In this document: positions 26,827 through 36,190 of the stretch, piece by piece
Position numbering within the stretch: position 1 is the stretch's first letter
Layout: the number at the start of each line of letters is the position of its first letter
Source of the DNA: CAMWXW01 sp051650105
GTDB taxonomy: Bacteria; Desulfobacterota; Desulfovibrionia; Desulfovibrionales; Desulfovibrionaceae
Length of the DNA stretch: 64,000 bases
Direction of reading: 5' to 3'
Assembly (NCBI GenBank): GCA_051650105.1
Contig: JBOFIJ010000009.1
Coordinates: forward strand, 163,323-227,322
Made by a program: the position numbers and the translations under genes
Notes under the pieces: generated by a model
Database searches by the model: none
What the model saw: the letters and a program-made list of their open reading frames with translations, nothing else
Told to the model about the DNA's origin: nothing

Positions 26827-28467
26827 ATGGCAAAACCGAATATATTATCAATGGTCAAATTTCCAACTATGGCAATGACCCAGAGTTTATCTAATGCTCT
26901 TCAAGAGGACGCAGCTCCTACAACAGGAGATGATACTACTAGCCAAAGCAGTAGTGCCAGTATGTCTAGTCTATTAAAAGCTAAAAGCTCAGTTGTACTC
27001 ATGTTACAGAGTTGGGGAAGAGAAAAGTCATCAGGAGCTAGTGAAAAAGGTGTGTCCTTGGATGGTGGGAAGTACACTCTCACCAAAACTAGCAGTGGTT
27101 TCACTGTTGCAGGTAAAGAAAGTAAAATAACTAAAAGGCTGACAGGTCAGGTAGTAATACTGGGTAAAGGTGATGGCTCTGTTATGTTAGGCAAAGTTGA
27201 TAAAGAGGGTAGGCCAAAAGAAGATAGTACCACAAGGCTATACTTAAGTGATGGCACAAAAGTAAAAGGAAAAGTAAAGCATGGGGAAGTAAATGGCAAG
27301 GGCTATGTTAAAAGTGCTTCTGGCATAAAAATAACAGGAAAATTTGTAAATGGCATGTTCCAGCCAGACCAAAAACAAAAGGGTGATGCAGGACAATTAG
27401 TTCAAAAAGCACATAATGCCCCTGAATTAGGTAGAGCTTGTTTAACAGAAACTGGTGATCTAGTCTATGCATCCGTGACCGTCGTGAAAAAACCAGGTGG
27501 AGCTACTGATGGAGCTACTGGTGGAAGACAATCACCGACTAGATCTGAGCCTGAGACGGTTTATTCAGAAGTAAAGTTTACCACTAAAACTACAAGTAAA
27601 AAACAACCACAGACTAAAGATTCTCCTAGTGCTAGTACGTCTTATGTAGATACAACGTCCGCTTCTAGAACAGATGATGGAGCTACTGGTGGAACTAGTG
27701 GTAAAGAACTAGGTGCACATCCAAAAATTGCACCTAAACCAGGAAAACAACCAATACCTGGAGGAATACCACCTCCTTTACCTAAAAAACCACTACCACC
27801 CACCCCTGTAAGAGCAGAGGCATCAGGAGATTCTACTTTAAGAAATCCTTATGATGGGATAACAGCTGGTGAAAGTGACTTCTCTCTATCTAAAGAGGAG
27901 CAAGAAATACTACGCACACATATGCAAAAGGCTCTTACAAAAATAGAAAGCCTAGCCCCTGGGGAGGTATCTTTAGAAACATTACTCAATGCACTTTCCT
28001 TAGTCGAGGGGCAGTCAGGCCCGACAGGAAAATCAATAAGGAATTTCCAATTAACATGGGGAGGCAATACAAGATACACTGGTGAAAGAATAGCAAGACA
28101 ATCATCTACCGATCCAAATAAAAAAGTGAGAGAGCGTAATGGAGTTGGTGTACAAAGCTCTAGCTCTAAAACAGGGTTCTTTGTATGTGGAGCATTTAAT
28201 TATGAAGGCCCACAAGGCGACACCATAATTATCCTTGGAAATGGCACCTCTATGAGAACTAACTATACAAATGGTGTGCCCAGTGATTCATCAGTACTAA
28301 CACGTAACGGTAATAGTTATCTAGGTCGTATGAAAATTGATATAGAAACTGGTAAACTCTATACTTCTGATCCTCTAACGGACATCGCTACAGGAAAAAT
28401 GTATATGGTGTCTGGCAATGGAACAATATTCACTGAAACGAGCGGTTCTGACCCTACATGGGTATAA
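26827..28467 (+). CDS. Large MORN-like protein with proline-rich tract and tyrosine motifs (candidate effector)
   Basis: 546 residues, no Sec signal. The N-terminal 75 are S/T-rich. A MORN-like region spans about residues 85-185 (GFTVAGKESKITKRLTGQV, TTRLYLSDGTKVKGKV, VNGKGYVKSASGIKITGKF). The middle (about 205-340) is disordered, with tyrosines in GDLVYASVTV and PETVYSEVKF, TDGATGG repeats, and a tract containing GGIPPPLPKKPLPPTP that matches SH3 ligand cores. The C-terminal 190 residues hold a second beta-rich MORN-like block (LTWGGNTRYTGERIA, SGNGTIFTETSG). AAGGTG precedes the ATG. It is more GC-rich than its flanks (30 of 60 at 27481-27540). The host-interaction role is inference. Confidence 0.72.
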   Translation: MAKPNILSMVKFPTMAMTQSLSNALQEDAAPTTGDDTTSQSSSASMSSLLKAKSSVVLMLQSWGREKSSGASEKGVSLDGGKYTLTKTSSGFTVAGKESKITKRLTGQVVILGKGDGSVMLGKVDKEGRPKEDSTTRLYLSDGTKVKGKVKHGEVNGKGYVKSASGIKITGKFVNGMFQPDQKQKGDAGQLVQKAHNAPELGRACLTETGDLVYASVTVVKKPGGATDGATGGRQSPTRSEPETVYSEVKFTTKTTSKKQPQTKDSPSASTSYVDTTSASRTDDGATGGTSGKELGAHPKIAPKPGKQPIPGGIPPPLPKKPLPPTPVRAEASGDSTLRNPYDGITAGESDFSLSKEEQEILRTHMQKALTKIESLAPGEVSLETLLNALSLVEGQSGPTGKSIRNFQLTWGGNTRYTGERIARQSSTDPNKKVRERNGVGVQSSSSKTGFFVCGAFNYEGPQGDTIIILGNGTSMRTNYTNGVPSDSSVLTRNGNSYLGRMKIDIETGKLYTSDPLTDIATGKMYMVSGNGTIFTETSGSDPTWV

Positions 28468-28478
28468 AGTAATATAAT

Positions 28479-28539
28479 AAAATACTTTATGAAGTATTTT
28501 ACACAAGAGAGAAAGGAGAAATATCTTCTTTCTCTCTTT
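28479..28539 (+). terminator. Tandem hairpins after the large MORN-like gene
   Basis: A nine-pair hairpin (AAAATACTT with AAGTATTTT, 28479-28500) is followed closely by a ten-pair hairpin (AGAGAGAAAG with CTTTCTCTCT, 28506-28537). T tracts are short. It is probably a transcription end or a 3' stabiliser for the gene ending at 28467. Confidence 0.5.
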
Positions 28540-28685
28540 ACGTTGTAGTGTGTGCAAGAACCAACAGATACATTATAAAAGATTTTTATAATACTACACA
28601 TAACATATATTTTTCTTATTATATTCACGCCAGATAGATATTATGAGATATGCCAGAATTGTGTGAAAATATCTTATATAGATAT

Positions 28686-28714
28686 TTGACATAGAATATT
28701 TTTTTTTATATACT
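28686..28714 (+). promoter_or_regulatory. Strong sigma-70 promoter
   Basis: TTGACA at 28686-28691 and TATACT at 28709-28714 with an exact 17-base, T-rich spacer. This is the best promoter match in the window. It lies about 49 bases before the ATG at 28763. Confidence 0.75.
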
Positions 28715-28762
28715 TTGCAGATACAAAATTTAAAAAGAAATAGTAGAAAGGGACAGATAGCT

Positions 28763-29086
28763 ATGGCTTACGATATAAAGCTAGTGAAAATTAGTACAGG
28801 CGATACAGTAATGGGGAAATATAATGCAGATACTAATGTGATAGACTCCCCTGCTATATTACAAAGCATTCCAACTCAAGAAGGCGTTCAAATGGTACTC
28901 CTTCCGTTTGGGTATCCATTTGAGGATTCTTTTTCTGGAGAGATATCATACACACATGTGTTATATGAATATAAAAATATTCCAGATGAACTACGCTCAA
29001 AATACACAGAAGCTGTTTCAAATATTACTATAGCTTCGCCTAGCGCACTCTCTATGTCGGGCTCTATTCCTGGGCTTATAAAATAA
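28763..29086 (+). CDS. Small conserved protein, probable Sm/SH3-like beta-barrel
   Basis: 107 residues beginning MAYDIKLVKISTGDTVMGKY. The ATG at 28763 is preferred over an upstream in-frame start because AAGGGA precedes it and it lies downstream of the promoter. The pattern (KLVKISTGDTVMGKYN, then a short strand with SPAILQ, then MVLLPFGYPFED and YTHVLYEYKNIPDELRSKY) resembles small Sm-like barrels seen in hypothetical proteins of deltaproteobacteria and phages. The function is unknown. The stop is one base from the start of the next gene, so it is co-translated with the heptosyltransferase. Confidence 0.65.
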   Translation: MAYDIKLVKISTGDTVMGKYNADTNVIDSPAILQSIPTQEGVQMVLLPFGYPFEDSFSGEISYTHVLYEYKNIPDELRSKYTEAVSNITIASPSALSMSGSIPGLIK

Positions 29087-29087
29087 T

Positions 29088-30101
29088 ATGCCTTCCAATA
29101 AGCACTTTGTAGTAATTCGCCTCGGTGCTATTGGAGACGTTGTCTTAATAACAGGTATTTTGCGATACCTTCATGCACACTATGGCTATACTTTTACTGT
29201 AATTACAAAAACAATAAATACCCCACTTTTAGAATATCATCCCTCTATAACAAACGTTGTCTCTCTTAGTAAAGAACAAAGTTCTGGATATAGAATGATT
29301 CCCTATATTCTTTCACAATGTAAAGATGAACTGAACTTTCCTTTTATAGATTTACACTGTACTTTGCGGACAAAAATACTTTCTTTATTTTGGAAATCGA
29401 ATGTATATCGTTATGAGAAAAAAGCACTATTACGCCGAATATATTTGTATACACGCAATACATATGCACGCAATAATTTGCTTTCAGATTCTGTAACACA
29501 GCGATATTACAAGGCCTTTCTTCCATTTCTTCAAAATAAAACAATTCCAACAGAACAAGAATTAACACCTAAGGCATATTTAACAGAAGAGGAACAAAAA
29601 CATTCTTCCAAAAAATTTCCTACCCAGAAAGACTATATAGCTTTGCATCCATATGCAGCACATGCAACAAAAATGTGGGATGTCTCCTATTGGGAAAAAC
29701 TTTGTTCTTTATTAGATTCCTCACAGCATCCATATATTATACTAGGACAAGATAAAAACCCCATTCTACCAGATAAACCCAATAATTATACTAATAAAAC
29801 AACATTGAGAGAGGCTTATGTGCTTTTATCAAAAGCAAGAGTACTAGTAACAGCAGATTCTAGTTTGCTTCACATGGCCTTGGCTGTCAATATTCCTGTT
29901 ATTTCTTTATTTGGTCCAACAACAAAGGAATGGGGCTTTTATCCACCACAACCAACATATATAAGGGAACATCCTTCTTTATCATGCAGGCCGTGCTCCC
30001 TTCATGGCAATAAGCAATGCACAAACACAGTGCAACAAGAATGTCTACGCTACATTACACCCGAATCTATTCTTAACGATATAGTATCCATCTCTTCATA
30101 A
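29088..30101 (+). CDS. GT9 glycosyltransferase (heptosyltransferase family), second copy
   Basis: 337 residues. It opens FVVIRLGAIGDVVLITGIL, the GT9 acceptor-side loop. Donor-binding motifs are IALHPYAAHATKMWDVSYW and VTADSSLLHMALAVNIPVI, then LFGPTTKEWGFYP. The tail CRPCSLHGNKQC matches the cysteine-rich end of the GT9 protein at 6867, so the two are paralogues of the same subtype. It probably adds heptose or a related sugar to the LPS core. It is coupled to the small Sm-like gene by a one-base gap. Confidence 0.87.
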   Translation: MPSNKHFVVIRLGAIGDVVLITGILRYLHAHYGYTFTVITKTINTPLLEYHPSITNVVSLSKEQSSGYRMIPYILSQCKDELNFPFIDLHCTLRTKILSLFWKSNVYRYEKKALLRRIYLYTRNTYARNNLLSDSVTQRYYKAFLPFLQNKTIPTEQELTPKAYLTEEEQKHSSKKFPTQKDYIALHPYAAHATKMWDVSYWEKLCSLLDSSQHPYIILGQDKNPILPDKPNNYTNKTTLREAYVLLSKARVLVTADSSLLHMALAVNIPVISLFGPTTKEWGFYPPQPTYIREHPSLSCRPCSLHGNKQCTNTVQQECLRYITPESILNDIVSISS

Positions 30102-30167
30102 TATACATAGCATAATGTTTATTTACTTTGCTTCCCTGCCATATTTTTCATAAAGGAATAAACAACC

Positions 30168-30196
30168 TTGACAAAGTGCTATTTCTATGTTAAAGC
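30168..30196 (+). promoter_or_regulatory. Possible promoter of the SNF2 gene
   Basis: A perfect TTGACA at 30168-30173 with a weak -10 candidate (TAAAGC, 30191-30196) 17 bases on, about 78 bases before the next start codon. The poor -10 makes this tentative. Confidence 0.35.
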
Positions 30197-30273
30197 TTTT
30201 GAAGCGTACGTATTGGACTACTCCTGTTATCCTGTGAACTAGCGTACTAGAGAATAAAAGGATGTGAGGACAT

Positions 30274-33200
30274 ATGTCAATAGACACGATGCTTATTTCT
30301 AAAGCATCTCAGGTAGTGGATATTTTCATAAGAGATTCTGTCCCAGAATATTTTAAAGAAATACTCCATACTTTAACAATACAAAAAATATCAATCTCTG
30401 AAACACAACACACTATTCTTGTCCAGGCTACTGTAACCGACGACGATTTACAAAAATATAATATTAAAGAAATTATTAACACTCGAGAAGAGCGCTTGCA
30501 GCATACTTGCAATTGTTTTGAACAGGGCTTCTCTATATGTATACATGTAGCTGCGATTTTGCTCCAAGTACAGTCACACTTTAAAAAACAGCTTTCAGGT
30601 GAAATTATTGATGAGAAAAAAACACTAGAAAAACCACAGCGTTCTTGGAAAGAATTATTTTTTTCCACGTCGCGACATGATTTTGAAATAGAGAAAGGTA
30701 CATTTTATGTAACTCCGCATCTCTATCCAGAACATGGTGGGCTGTCTGTGGGGTTTTTTAGAACGCGCCAAAATAAACAAGGGCTTTCCTCAATACAAAC
30801 GCCTATTACAATAAGACAAATTCTAGAGAACTCTTCTTGGTATTCATATACTTCACAAATGCCTTCTGTTATTAATCAACTATGTAAACTGCAAGAATAT
30901 GATGGACATAGAGTGGGTATCCCAGAAGAGTTAATTTCCTGTTTCTTATGGTTTCTAGCACACGAACCATATGTTTTTTTTAAGGATACAGATACTCTTT
31001 GTCATATAGAAAAACATCCATCTCAATTAAAGATCCATGCACATCTACAAAATAATACATACGTACAACTTTCTATTATATTAAAAAGAGAGTTTCAAGA
31101 AAACCATATACTAGAATCAGACAATAGCATATTTCTTGGCAAATTTCCTCTTTGGCTCGTGATAGGTTCTTCATTTTATCCAATAGTAACAACAGTTCCT
31201 CATCATATCTTCCAGAATATTGTTACAGAAAATCCTCAAATTCCACAAGCAGAAGTAACAGAATTTCTTGAGAAAGTATGGGTTCATTTTCCAAAGAATA
31301 CATTGGATAATGATGTACCATTTCTTGATTCCATTAAAGAACTCTTTCAAGAAGCCACGTATACTCCTAAACTATACTTAGCCGAAGAAGGAACATTACT
31401 CACTCTCACAATAGAAAACGTATACAGCACACAACATGGAAGTTTTACTTTACAAGGCCCTAATCCATATATGGAAACGGATAACTACTCGTATAATGGA
31501 AAAATATATTTTATTCACCGAGAACAAGACCAAGAAGGAAAATTAATTTCCACACTAGAATCCATGTTCTTTCAGGAAAAAACACCTTCACAATGGTTCT
31601 TGGAATCTGAAAAGGTTGTCAATTTTCTGTTAGAATCATTCACACCACTAGTTAAAGAATATACAGTTTTTGGCGAGAAAAATTTAGAAAAATATAAAAT
31701 ACGTTCTTCTCCTCCCATTTTATCTGCCACTATAGAGGACACTGCCAATAAAGAAAGTTTTGTGCTCAATCTATCTGTTAATTATGGCGAATATAATGTT
31801 GAAATAGAAAAAATCTGGGAGCAATGGCTTTCTGGAAAACGCTATGTTCAACTAAAAGACGGTTCCTATGCAGGTTTACCAGAAGAATGGTTACAACAAA
31901 CAAGCCATGCATTAGAAGTTTCAGGTATTGAAATAAACACTCCTCCCAAGAAAAACTTTCCAAAACAAGAAGCACTCCTTTTGGAAAATATTGTTAAAAA
32001 CATTCCGAATGTACAAAGTAATGATTCTTGGAAGAATCTACAGAAAAAACTGCATGACTTTAAAAATACCGAAATAGTAGAACAACCAAAAGGATTACAA
32101 ACAGAATTGCGATCGTATCAAATAACAGGTCTTTCTTATTTTAATTTTTTAAGCATATATAATTTTGGTGGCATACTCGCAGATGAGATGGGCCTAGGTA
32201 AAACTGTACAGACATTATCTTTCATTCAACATCAAGTAGAGCAAGGCAACACAAAACCAAATCTTGTTATCATGCCCACTTCTGTCTTATATAATTGGGA
32301 AAGGGAAGCGGAAAAATTTATACCATATTTAAAAACACTCACAATACATGGAACAAATAGAATTCCTTTTTTTGAACAAATACCAGAAGTGAATCTTGTA
32401 TTCACAACATATGTTCTTTTACGAAAAGATATAAAATGGTTATGCAAATATTCTTTTAACTGTATAATTCTTGATGAAGCACAAAATATCAAGAATCCCA
32501 ATACCATAACGGCTCGTTCTGTACGAGAACTTCATTCTAGAATAAGACTTTGTCTTTCTGGAACACCAATCGAAAATAATTTGTTTGAATTGTGGTCATT
32601 ATTTGAATTTCTCATGCCAGGCTTTTTGGGTGCACAAAGTACATTTCAAAAAAATATTATAAAACCCATTCAAGAAGGAAATGAAGAAATTCTTGCATAT
32701 TTTAAAGCAAAAATACACCCATTTATTTTACGCAGGACTAAGAAAGAAGTATTAAAAGAATTACCACAAAAAGTAATAACAACATCATTTTGTCCACTTG
32801 TTGAAGAACAGCAAGAACTTTATACCTCCTTAGCCAAGCGATTAAAAAACCAAATATTATTGGATGTTAAAGAAAAAGGAATTGCAAAATCTCAAATATC
32901 TATTCTGGATGCCCTCTTAAAACTTCGACAAATATGTTGCCATCCAAGATTACTTCGCTTAAATATTCCTGGTATCAATACTAATATTTTATCAGGTAAA
33001 TTTGAAGCATTTAAGGAAATGATTTTTGATATCATAGAAGAAAAACACAGAGTGCTCGTCTTTTCACAATTTACACAAATGCTTCACATTATACGAGAAT
33101 GGCTAACGTTAGAAGATATACCTTATTGTTATCTTGATGGCACAGTGAAGAATCGGTCAAGACAAGTTGATATTTTTAATAATACACCTTCTATACCGGT

Positions 33201-33501
33201 TTTTCTTATTTCTTTAAAAGCTGGAGGGACAGGGCTTAACCTAACTAGTGCAGATTATGTAATACACTACGATCCATGGTGGAATCCAGCTGTTGAAAAC
33301 CAAGCAACAGATAGAATTCATAGAATAGGCCAAAGTAAACAAGTTTTTTCGTACAAATTAATTTGTCAAAATACAGTTGAAGAGAAAATACTTCTTCTTC
33401 AAGAAAAGAAAAAACATATAGCCGATTCCATAATATCTTCTGGCATGCATGTAAAAACAATCACAAAAGAAGATATTGCAATGCTATTTGAAACAGAATA
33501 G
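30274..33501 (+). CDS. SWIM zinc-finger SNF2/Rad54-family ATPase
   Basis: 1075 residues. The SWIM zinc finger is at about 79-91 (C79-N-C81, then C89-I-H91). A long middle of beta-rich, unassigned sequence runs to about 580. The SNF2 helicase core fills the C-terminal 460 residues: motif I DEMGLGKTVQTL (about 635), motif II LDEAQNIKNP (about 733), LCLSGTPIENN, RRTKKEVLKELP, and the C-terminal lobe with VFSQFTQM, AGGTGLNLTSADYVIHYDPW and DRIHRIGQ. Bacterial SNF2 proteins remodel RNA polymerase or DNA-protein complexes, and the SWIM/SNF2 pairing is a common bacterial subfamily. It is a single-gene unit. Confidence 0.92.
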   Translation: MSIDTMLISKASQVVDIFIRDSVPEYFKEILHTLTIQKISISETQHTILVQATVTDDDLQKYNIKEIINTREERLQHTCNCFEQGFSICIHVAAILLQVQSHFKKQLSGEIIDEKKTLEKPQRSWKELFFSTSRHDFEIEKGTFYVTPHLYPEHGGLSVGFFRTRQNKQGLSSIQTPITIRQILENSSWYSYTSQMPSVINQLCKLQEYDGHRVGIPEELISCFLWFLAHEPYVFFKDTDTLCHIEKHPSQLKIHAHLQNNTYVQLSIILKREFQENHILESDNSIFLGKFPLWLVIGSSFYPIVTTVPHHIFQNIVTENPQIPQAEVTEFLEKVWVHFPKNTLDNDVPFLDSIKELFQEATYTPKLYLAEEGTLLTLTIENVYSTQHGSFTLQGPNPYMETDNYSYNGKIYFIHREQDQEGKLISTLESMFFQEKTPSQWFLESEKVVNFLLESFTPLVKEYTVFGEKNLEKYKIRSSPPILSATIEDTANKESFVLNLSVNYGEYNVEIEKIWEQWLSGKRYVQLKDGSYAGLPEEWLQQTSHALEVSGIEINTPPKKNFPKQEALLLENIVKNIPNVQSNDSWKNLQKKLHDFKNTEIVEQPKGLQTELRSYQITGLSYFNFLSIYNFGGILADEMGLGKTVQTLSFIQHQVEQGNTKPNLVIMPTSVLYNWEREAEKFIPYLKTLTIHGTNRIPFFEQIPEVNLVFTTYVLLRKDIKWLCKYSFNCIILDEAQNIKNPNTITARSVRELHSRIRLCLSGTPIENNLFELWSLFEFLMPGFLGAQSTFQKNIIKPIQEGNEEILAYFKAKIHPFILRRTKKEVLKELPQKVITTSFCPLVEEQQELYTSLAKRLKNQILLDVKEKGIAKSQISILDALLKLRQICCHPRLLRLNIPGINTNILSGKFEAFKEMIFDIIEEKHRVLVFSQFTQMLHIIREWLTLEDIPYCYLDGTVKNRSRQVDIFNNTPSIPVFLISLKAGGTGLNLTSADYVIHYDPWWNPAVENQATDRIHRIGQSKQVFSYKLICQNTVEEKILLLQEKKKHIADSIISSGMHVKTITKEDIAMLFETE

Positions 33502-34370
33502 ACAAAATAGTATTATGTGCTCTACCCAATAAATAACATTTATTGTAGGATATTTACTTTTTACTTACCTTACAATAGTGTTATCATTTTACTGTTAAGA
33601 GTAAAAGAACATAATGATAAATACTGCTTAGTATAGAATAGGTACTATTTATACCCTATTTTTTCATATATATTCTCTTTTGCATTAGCGAGATACATTA
33701 AAACATATATATCTCATACACAATACACCGTAATTATATTCTGCGTGTTGTGAAATGACACCAAATTTTTTCCTAAACAACAATTCTATTATCCATTGAA
33801 TCCGTGATAATAGTAATATGCAAAGATTTCTTTGCGATAATAACCCTTTGTTATTCTTGTCGTTTTACTATTATTTCTACATTAATAATCTTTGTTTTTC
33901 TTGGATAACAAATATTGGTATCATCTTTATTTGGCTTGCCAAAATATAGTATATGTTGTCTAAATGTGACGTTATCTTTTATCTCTTTTCCTTACAATAC
34001 AAAACATGCCCAATAAAAAATGATAGTTTTTATACCTCACATATTTATGGGGTAAATAAATTGTTATTTTTATAAATATAACAAAAGTATAGGATAACAA
34101 TACTCTCGCACATAATGGATATTCAACTGTTATTTTATCCCACATGTGTTCACACAATAGTTAGCATTTCAGAATTTTTTGCTACATATTATTTATGGCA
34201 TTACATGTGTTTATAACTTCACACAAAGAGAGCTCTTTCTTTTACAGATTCGAACATAGCATAAAAGCACATAATTTTTATCACCATACAACAATATATT
34301 CTCATGGTATATTTTATTGTACTATATATAGAGAAAACAAAAATACCTGTAGGAAAAAATATTTATAATA
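33502..34370. other. AT-rich intergenic region with hairpins
   Basis: About 870 bases without a supported gene. Hairpins: CAATAAAT-aac-ATTTATTG near 33526-33544, an imperfect GGTA/TACC stem ending in TTTTTT at 33637-33664 (a likely terminator for the SNF2 gene), and GCAAAGA-tt-TCTTTGC near 33820. The TTCGAAC-like string near 34250 is not part of a tRNA. Confidence 0.45.
33637..33664 (+). terminator. Terminator-like hairpin downstream of the SNF2 gene
   Basis: AATAGGTA pairs with TACCCTATT (one bulged C) around a short loop, followed by six T residues. It lies 136 bases past the SNF2 stop. Confidence 0.5.
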
Positions 34371-34559
34371 TCACTCCCCCCGTCTTCTTTCTTGTAATAA
34401 AAACCATTCTATCACACTCTTCTTACTAATTCTATAAATTCCATCGCTATAACGTACGGCAGGGAAACCATTTTCTTTAATAATCTTCTTTACTGTTTTC
34501 TTTCCAGCACCAATAGCATGCCCTATTGCACTTAAGCCAACTAATATTTCTAAAGACAT
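34371..34559 (-). CDS. Small helix-turn-helix DNA-binding protein
   Basis: 62 residues beginning MSLEILVGLSAIGHAIGAG. The ATG at 34559 follows GGAGGG with good spacing, so longer upstream frames are rejected. The pattern (helix GLSAIGHAIGAGKKTVKKII, then FPAVRYSDGIYRISKKSVIEWF) is that of a MerR/excisionase-type winged HTH, with a recognition helix and a wing carrying the YRISK element. It is divergent from rsmD. The target is unknown. No neighbouring phage or plasmid genes are seen, so it may be a chromosomal regulator. Confidence 0.68.
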   Translation of the reverse strand: MSLEILVGLSAIGHAIGAGKKTVKKIIKENGFPAVRYSDGIYRISKKSVIEWFLLQERRRGE

Positions 34560-34641
34560 CGTATCCCTCCATAAAATATAAACAAAACACAAGCATGAGT
34601 TGCTTGCTTTCAAGAATAAAAAGTAGTAGAGTCCAGACAGT

Positions 34642-35220
34642 ATGAAAATATTATCTGGTATATACAAAGGAAGAAAAATAAAAAGCATTACAGCACAAGG
34701 ATATCGACCAGCTATGGCAAAAGTGCGTGCCGCTATTTTCTCCATGTTAGAAGCGCGAGGAATTATTTTATCCACCTGCAGAGTATTAGACTTATTCGCA
34801 GGGAGCGGAAGCCTTTCTTTTGAAGCTCTCAGTAGAGGTGCTAAGCATGTAACGTGTATAGAATCCAATAAAAATGCTGTAAAATGTATTCAAGCAACCA
34901 TGTCTCTATTTAGCATTCCAAAAGAGCAAATGCATATTCACTGCACCACCGTCGAAGAATTTTTGAGAAAAGGAACACTACAAGCATACGATCTTATTTT
35001 TATGGACCCACCATACCACAAAGGATATCTAAAAAAAGGTCTTGTAGCATTAGTAAAGAATAATTTTCTTCACGCATCGACCTTACTTGTAACAGAGACA
35101 GAACCAGATCTTATTTTCACACCAAACACAATACACCCAAAACTCCTTCCAATAGCAGATTCAAGCTATGGACAGACAAGAGTTCATATATGGATTATGA
35201 AAGAAAAAGACAACGAATAA
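34642..35220 (+). CDS. rsmD: 16S rRNA (guanine966-N2)-methyltransferase RsmD
   Basis: 192 residues. N-terminal MKILSGIYKGRKIKSI and RPAMAKVRAAIFSML are family marks. The AdoMet-binding motif I is VLDLFAGSGSLSFEALSRGA, and the catalytic motif is IFMDPPYHKGYL (DPPY, typical of base-N methyltransferases). It ends with YGQTRVHIW. RsmD modifies G966 in helix 31 of 16S rRNA. Length is normal. The convergent truA lies downstream. Confidence 0.93.
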   Translation: MKILSGIYKGRKIKSITAQGYRPAMAKVRAAIFSMLEARGIILSTCRVLDLFAGSGSLSFEALSRGAKHVTCIESNKNAVKCIQATMSLFSIPKEQMHIHCTTVEEFLRKGTLQAYDLIFMDPPYHKGYLKKGLVALVKNNFLHASTLLVTETEPDLIFTPNTIHPKLLPIADSSYGQTRVHIWIMKEKDNE

Positions 35221-35416
35221 TATAGCATGCCTTCTTCCACAAAACATTTTCTTACTTTTCTAAAGAAAAAATAATATCTTTCTACCAAATATAAGCATAA
35301 ATGGATATAATTTGTAACATGTTCTTTGGTATGTTCACGATCTCAATGCACAACACAACAGAACTTTGATAGTATTATACCATTATACAATATAAAATAA
35401 TTTTTATTTTGTCACC

Positions 35417-36184
35417 CTACCAAGGAATACTCTCATCATATTCAATAGAATGTAAAGATAAACCTTGTGCTGGAGCCGTTGGTGATGGAAGATTTTTTCT
35501 TTCATATGAAAAGAACGTATTATCTAGAAATGACATAGGTATTTTTTTTCTGCCTATATAAACAAGTAAGCCAACAATATTACGAACCATTTGTTTTAAA
35601 AAACCATCACCACATATATGAATTTCCAACAATTCTCTTTCACTACCTTGAGTGATATCTATGGAAAACAATGTCCTTATTGTTGAAAAAAGAGAGCTTC
35701 CCGTATTTTGAAATACAGCAAAATCATGTTTACCAACAAAATATTGTGCAGAAATTTTCATAAGATTTATATCTACAGCATCCACCTGCCAAACAAAACC
35801 GTGATACCTTGGAAGAACATATTGTCTATGAGTCCATAAAGAATATATATAATGTTTTCTCTTTGTGTACTTTTGTGCATGAAAATTAAGAGAAACAGGT
35901 ACCATTTCACAAAGAACAATATCTGGCGAAAGTAAAGCATTTGCTCTCATAAGAGTATTATATATACTTACTGGGTTTTTTGTCGTCATATGAGCAATTT
36001 GTCCCTGTGCATGGACTCCTGCATCAGTTCTACTCGAACCTTGAATACGTATCTTCTCATCAAGAATACGCGACAACGCATCCTCTATTGTTCCTTGTAC
36101 TGTCTTAATATGAGTGTGTTTTTGTATCTGCCAACCAGAAAAATGTTTCCCATTGTAGGCAATACGCACCTTGTATCGTTGCAT
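35417..36184 (-). CDS. truA: tRNA pseudouridine(38-40) synthase TruA
   Basis: 255 residues. Motifs: RIAYNGKHFSGWQIQKHTH at the N-terminus and GSSRTDAGVHAQGQIAHM with the catalytic aspartate. The KHYIYSLWTHRQY segment and GFLKQMVRNIVGLLVYIGR complete the fold. TruA isomerises uridines in the anticodon stem-loop of several tRNAs. The gene follows motE by 6 bases, which is only positional. Confidence 0.95.
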   Translation of the reverse strand: MQRYKVRIAYNGKHFSGWQIQKHTHIKTVQGTIEDALSRILDEKIRIQGSSRTDAGVHAQGQIAHMTTKNPVSIYNTLMRANALLSPDIVLCEMVPVSLNFHAQKYTKRKHYIYSLWTHRQYVLPRYHGFVWQVDAVDINLMKISAQYFVGKHDFAVFQNTGSSLFSTIRTLFSIDITQGSERELLEIHICGDGFLKQMVRNIVGLLVYIGRKKIPMSFLDNTFFSYERKNLPSPTAPAQGLSLHSIEYDESIPW

Positions 36185-36190
36185 ATATTT

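Noticed and set aside
34240..34260. TTCGAAC string resembling a tRNA T-loop
   Set aside because: The flanking five bases do not form a T stem and no D or anticodon arm is present on either strand.
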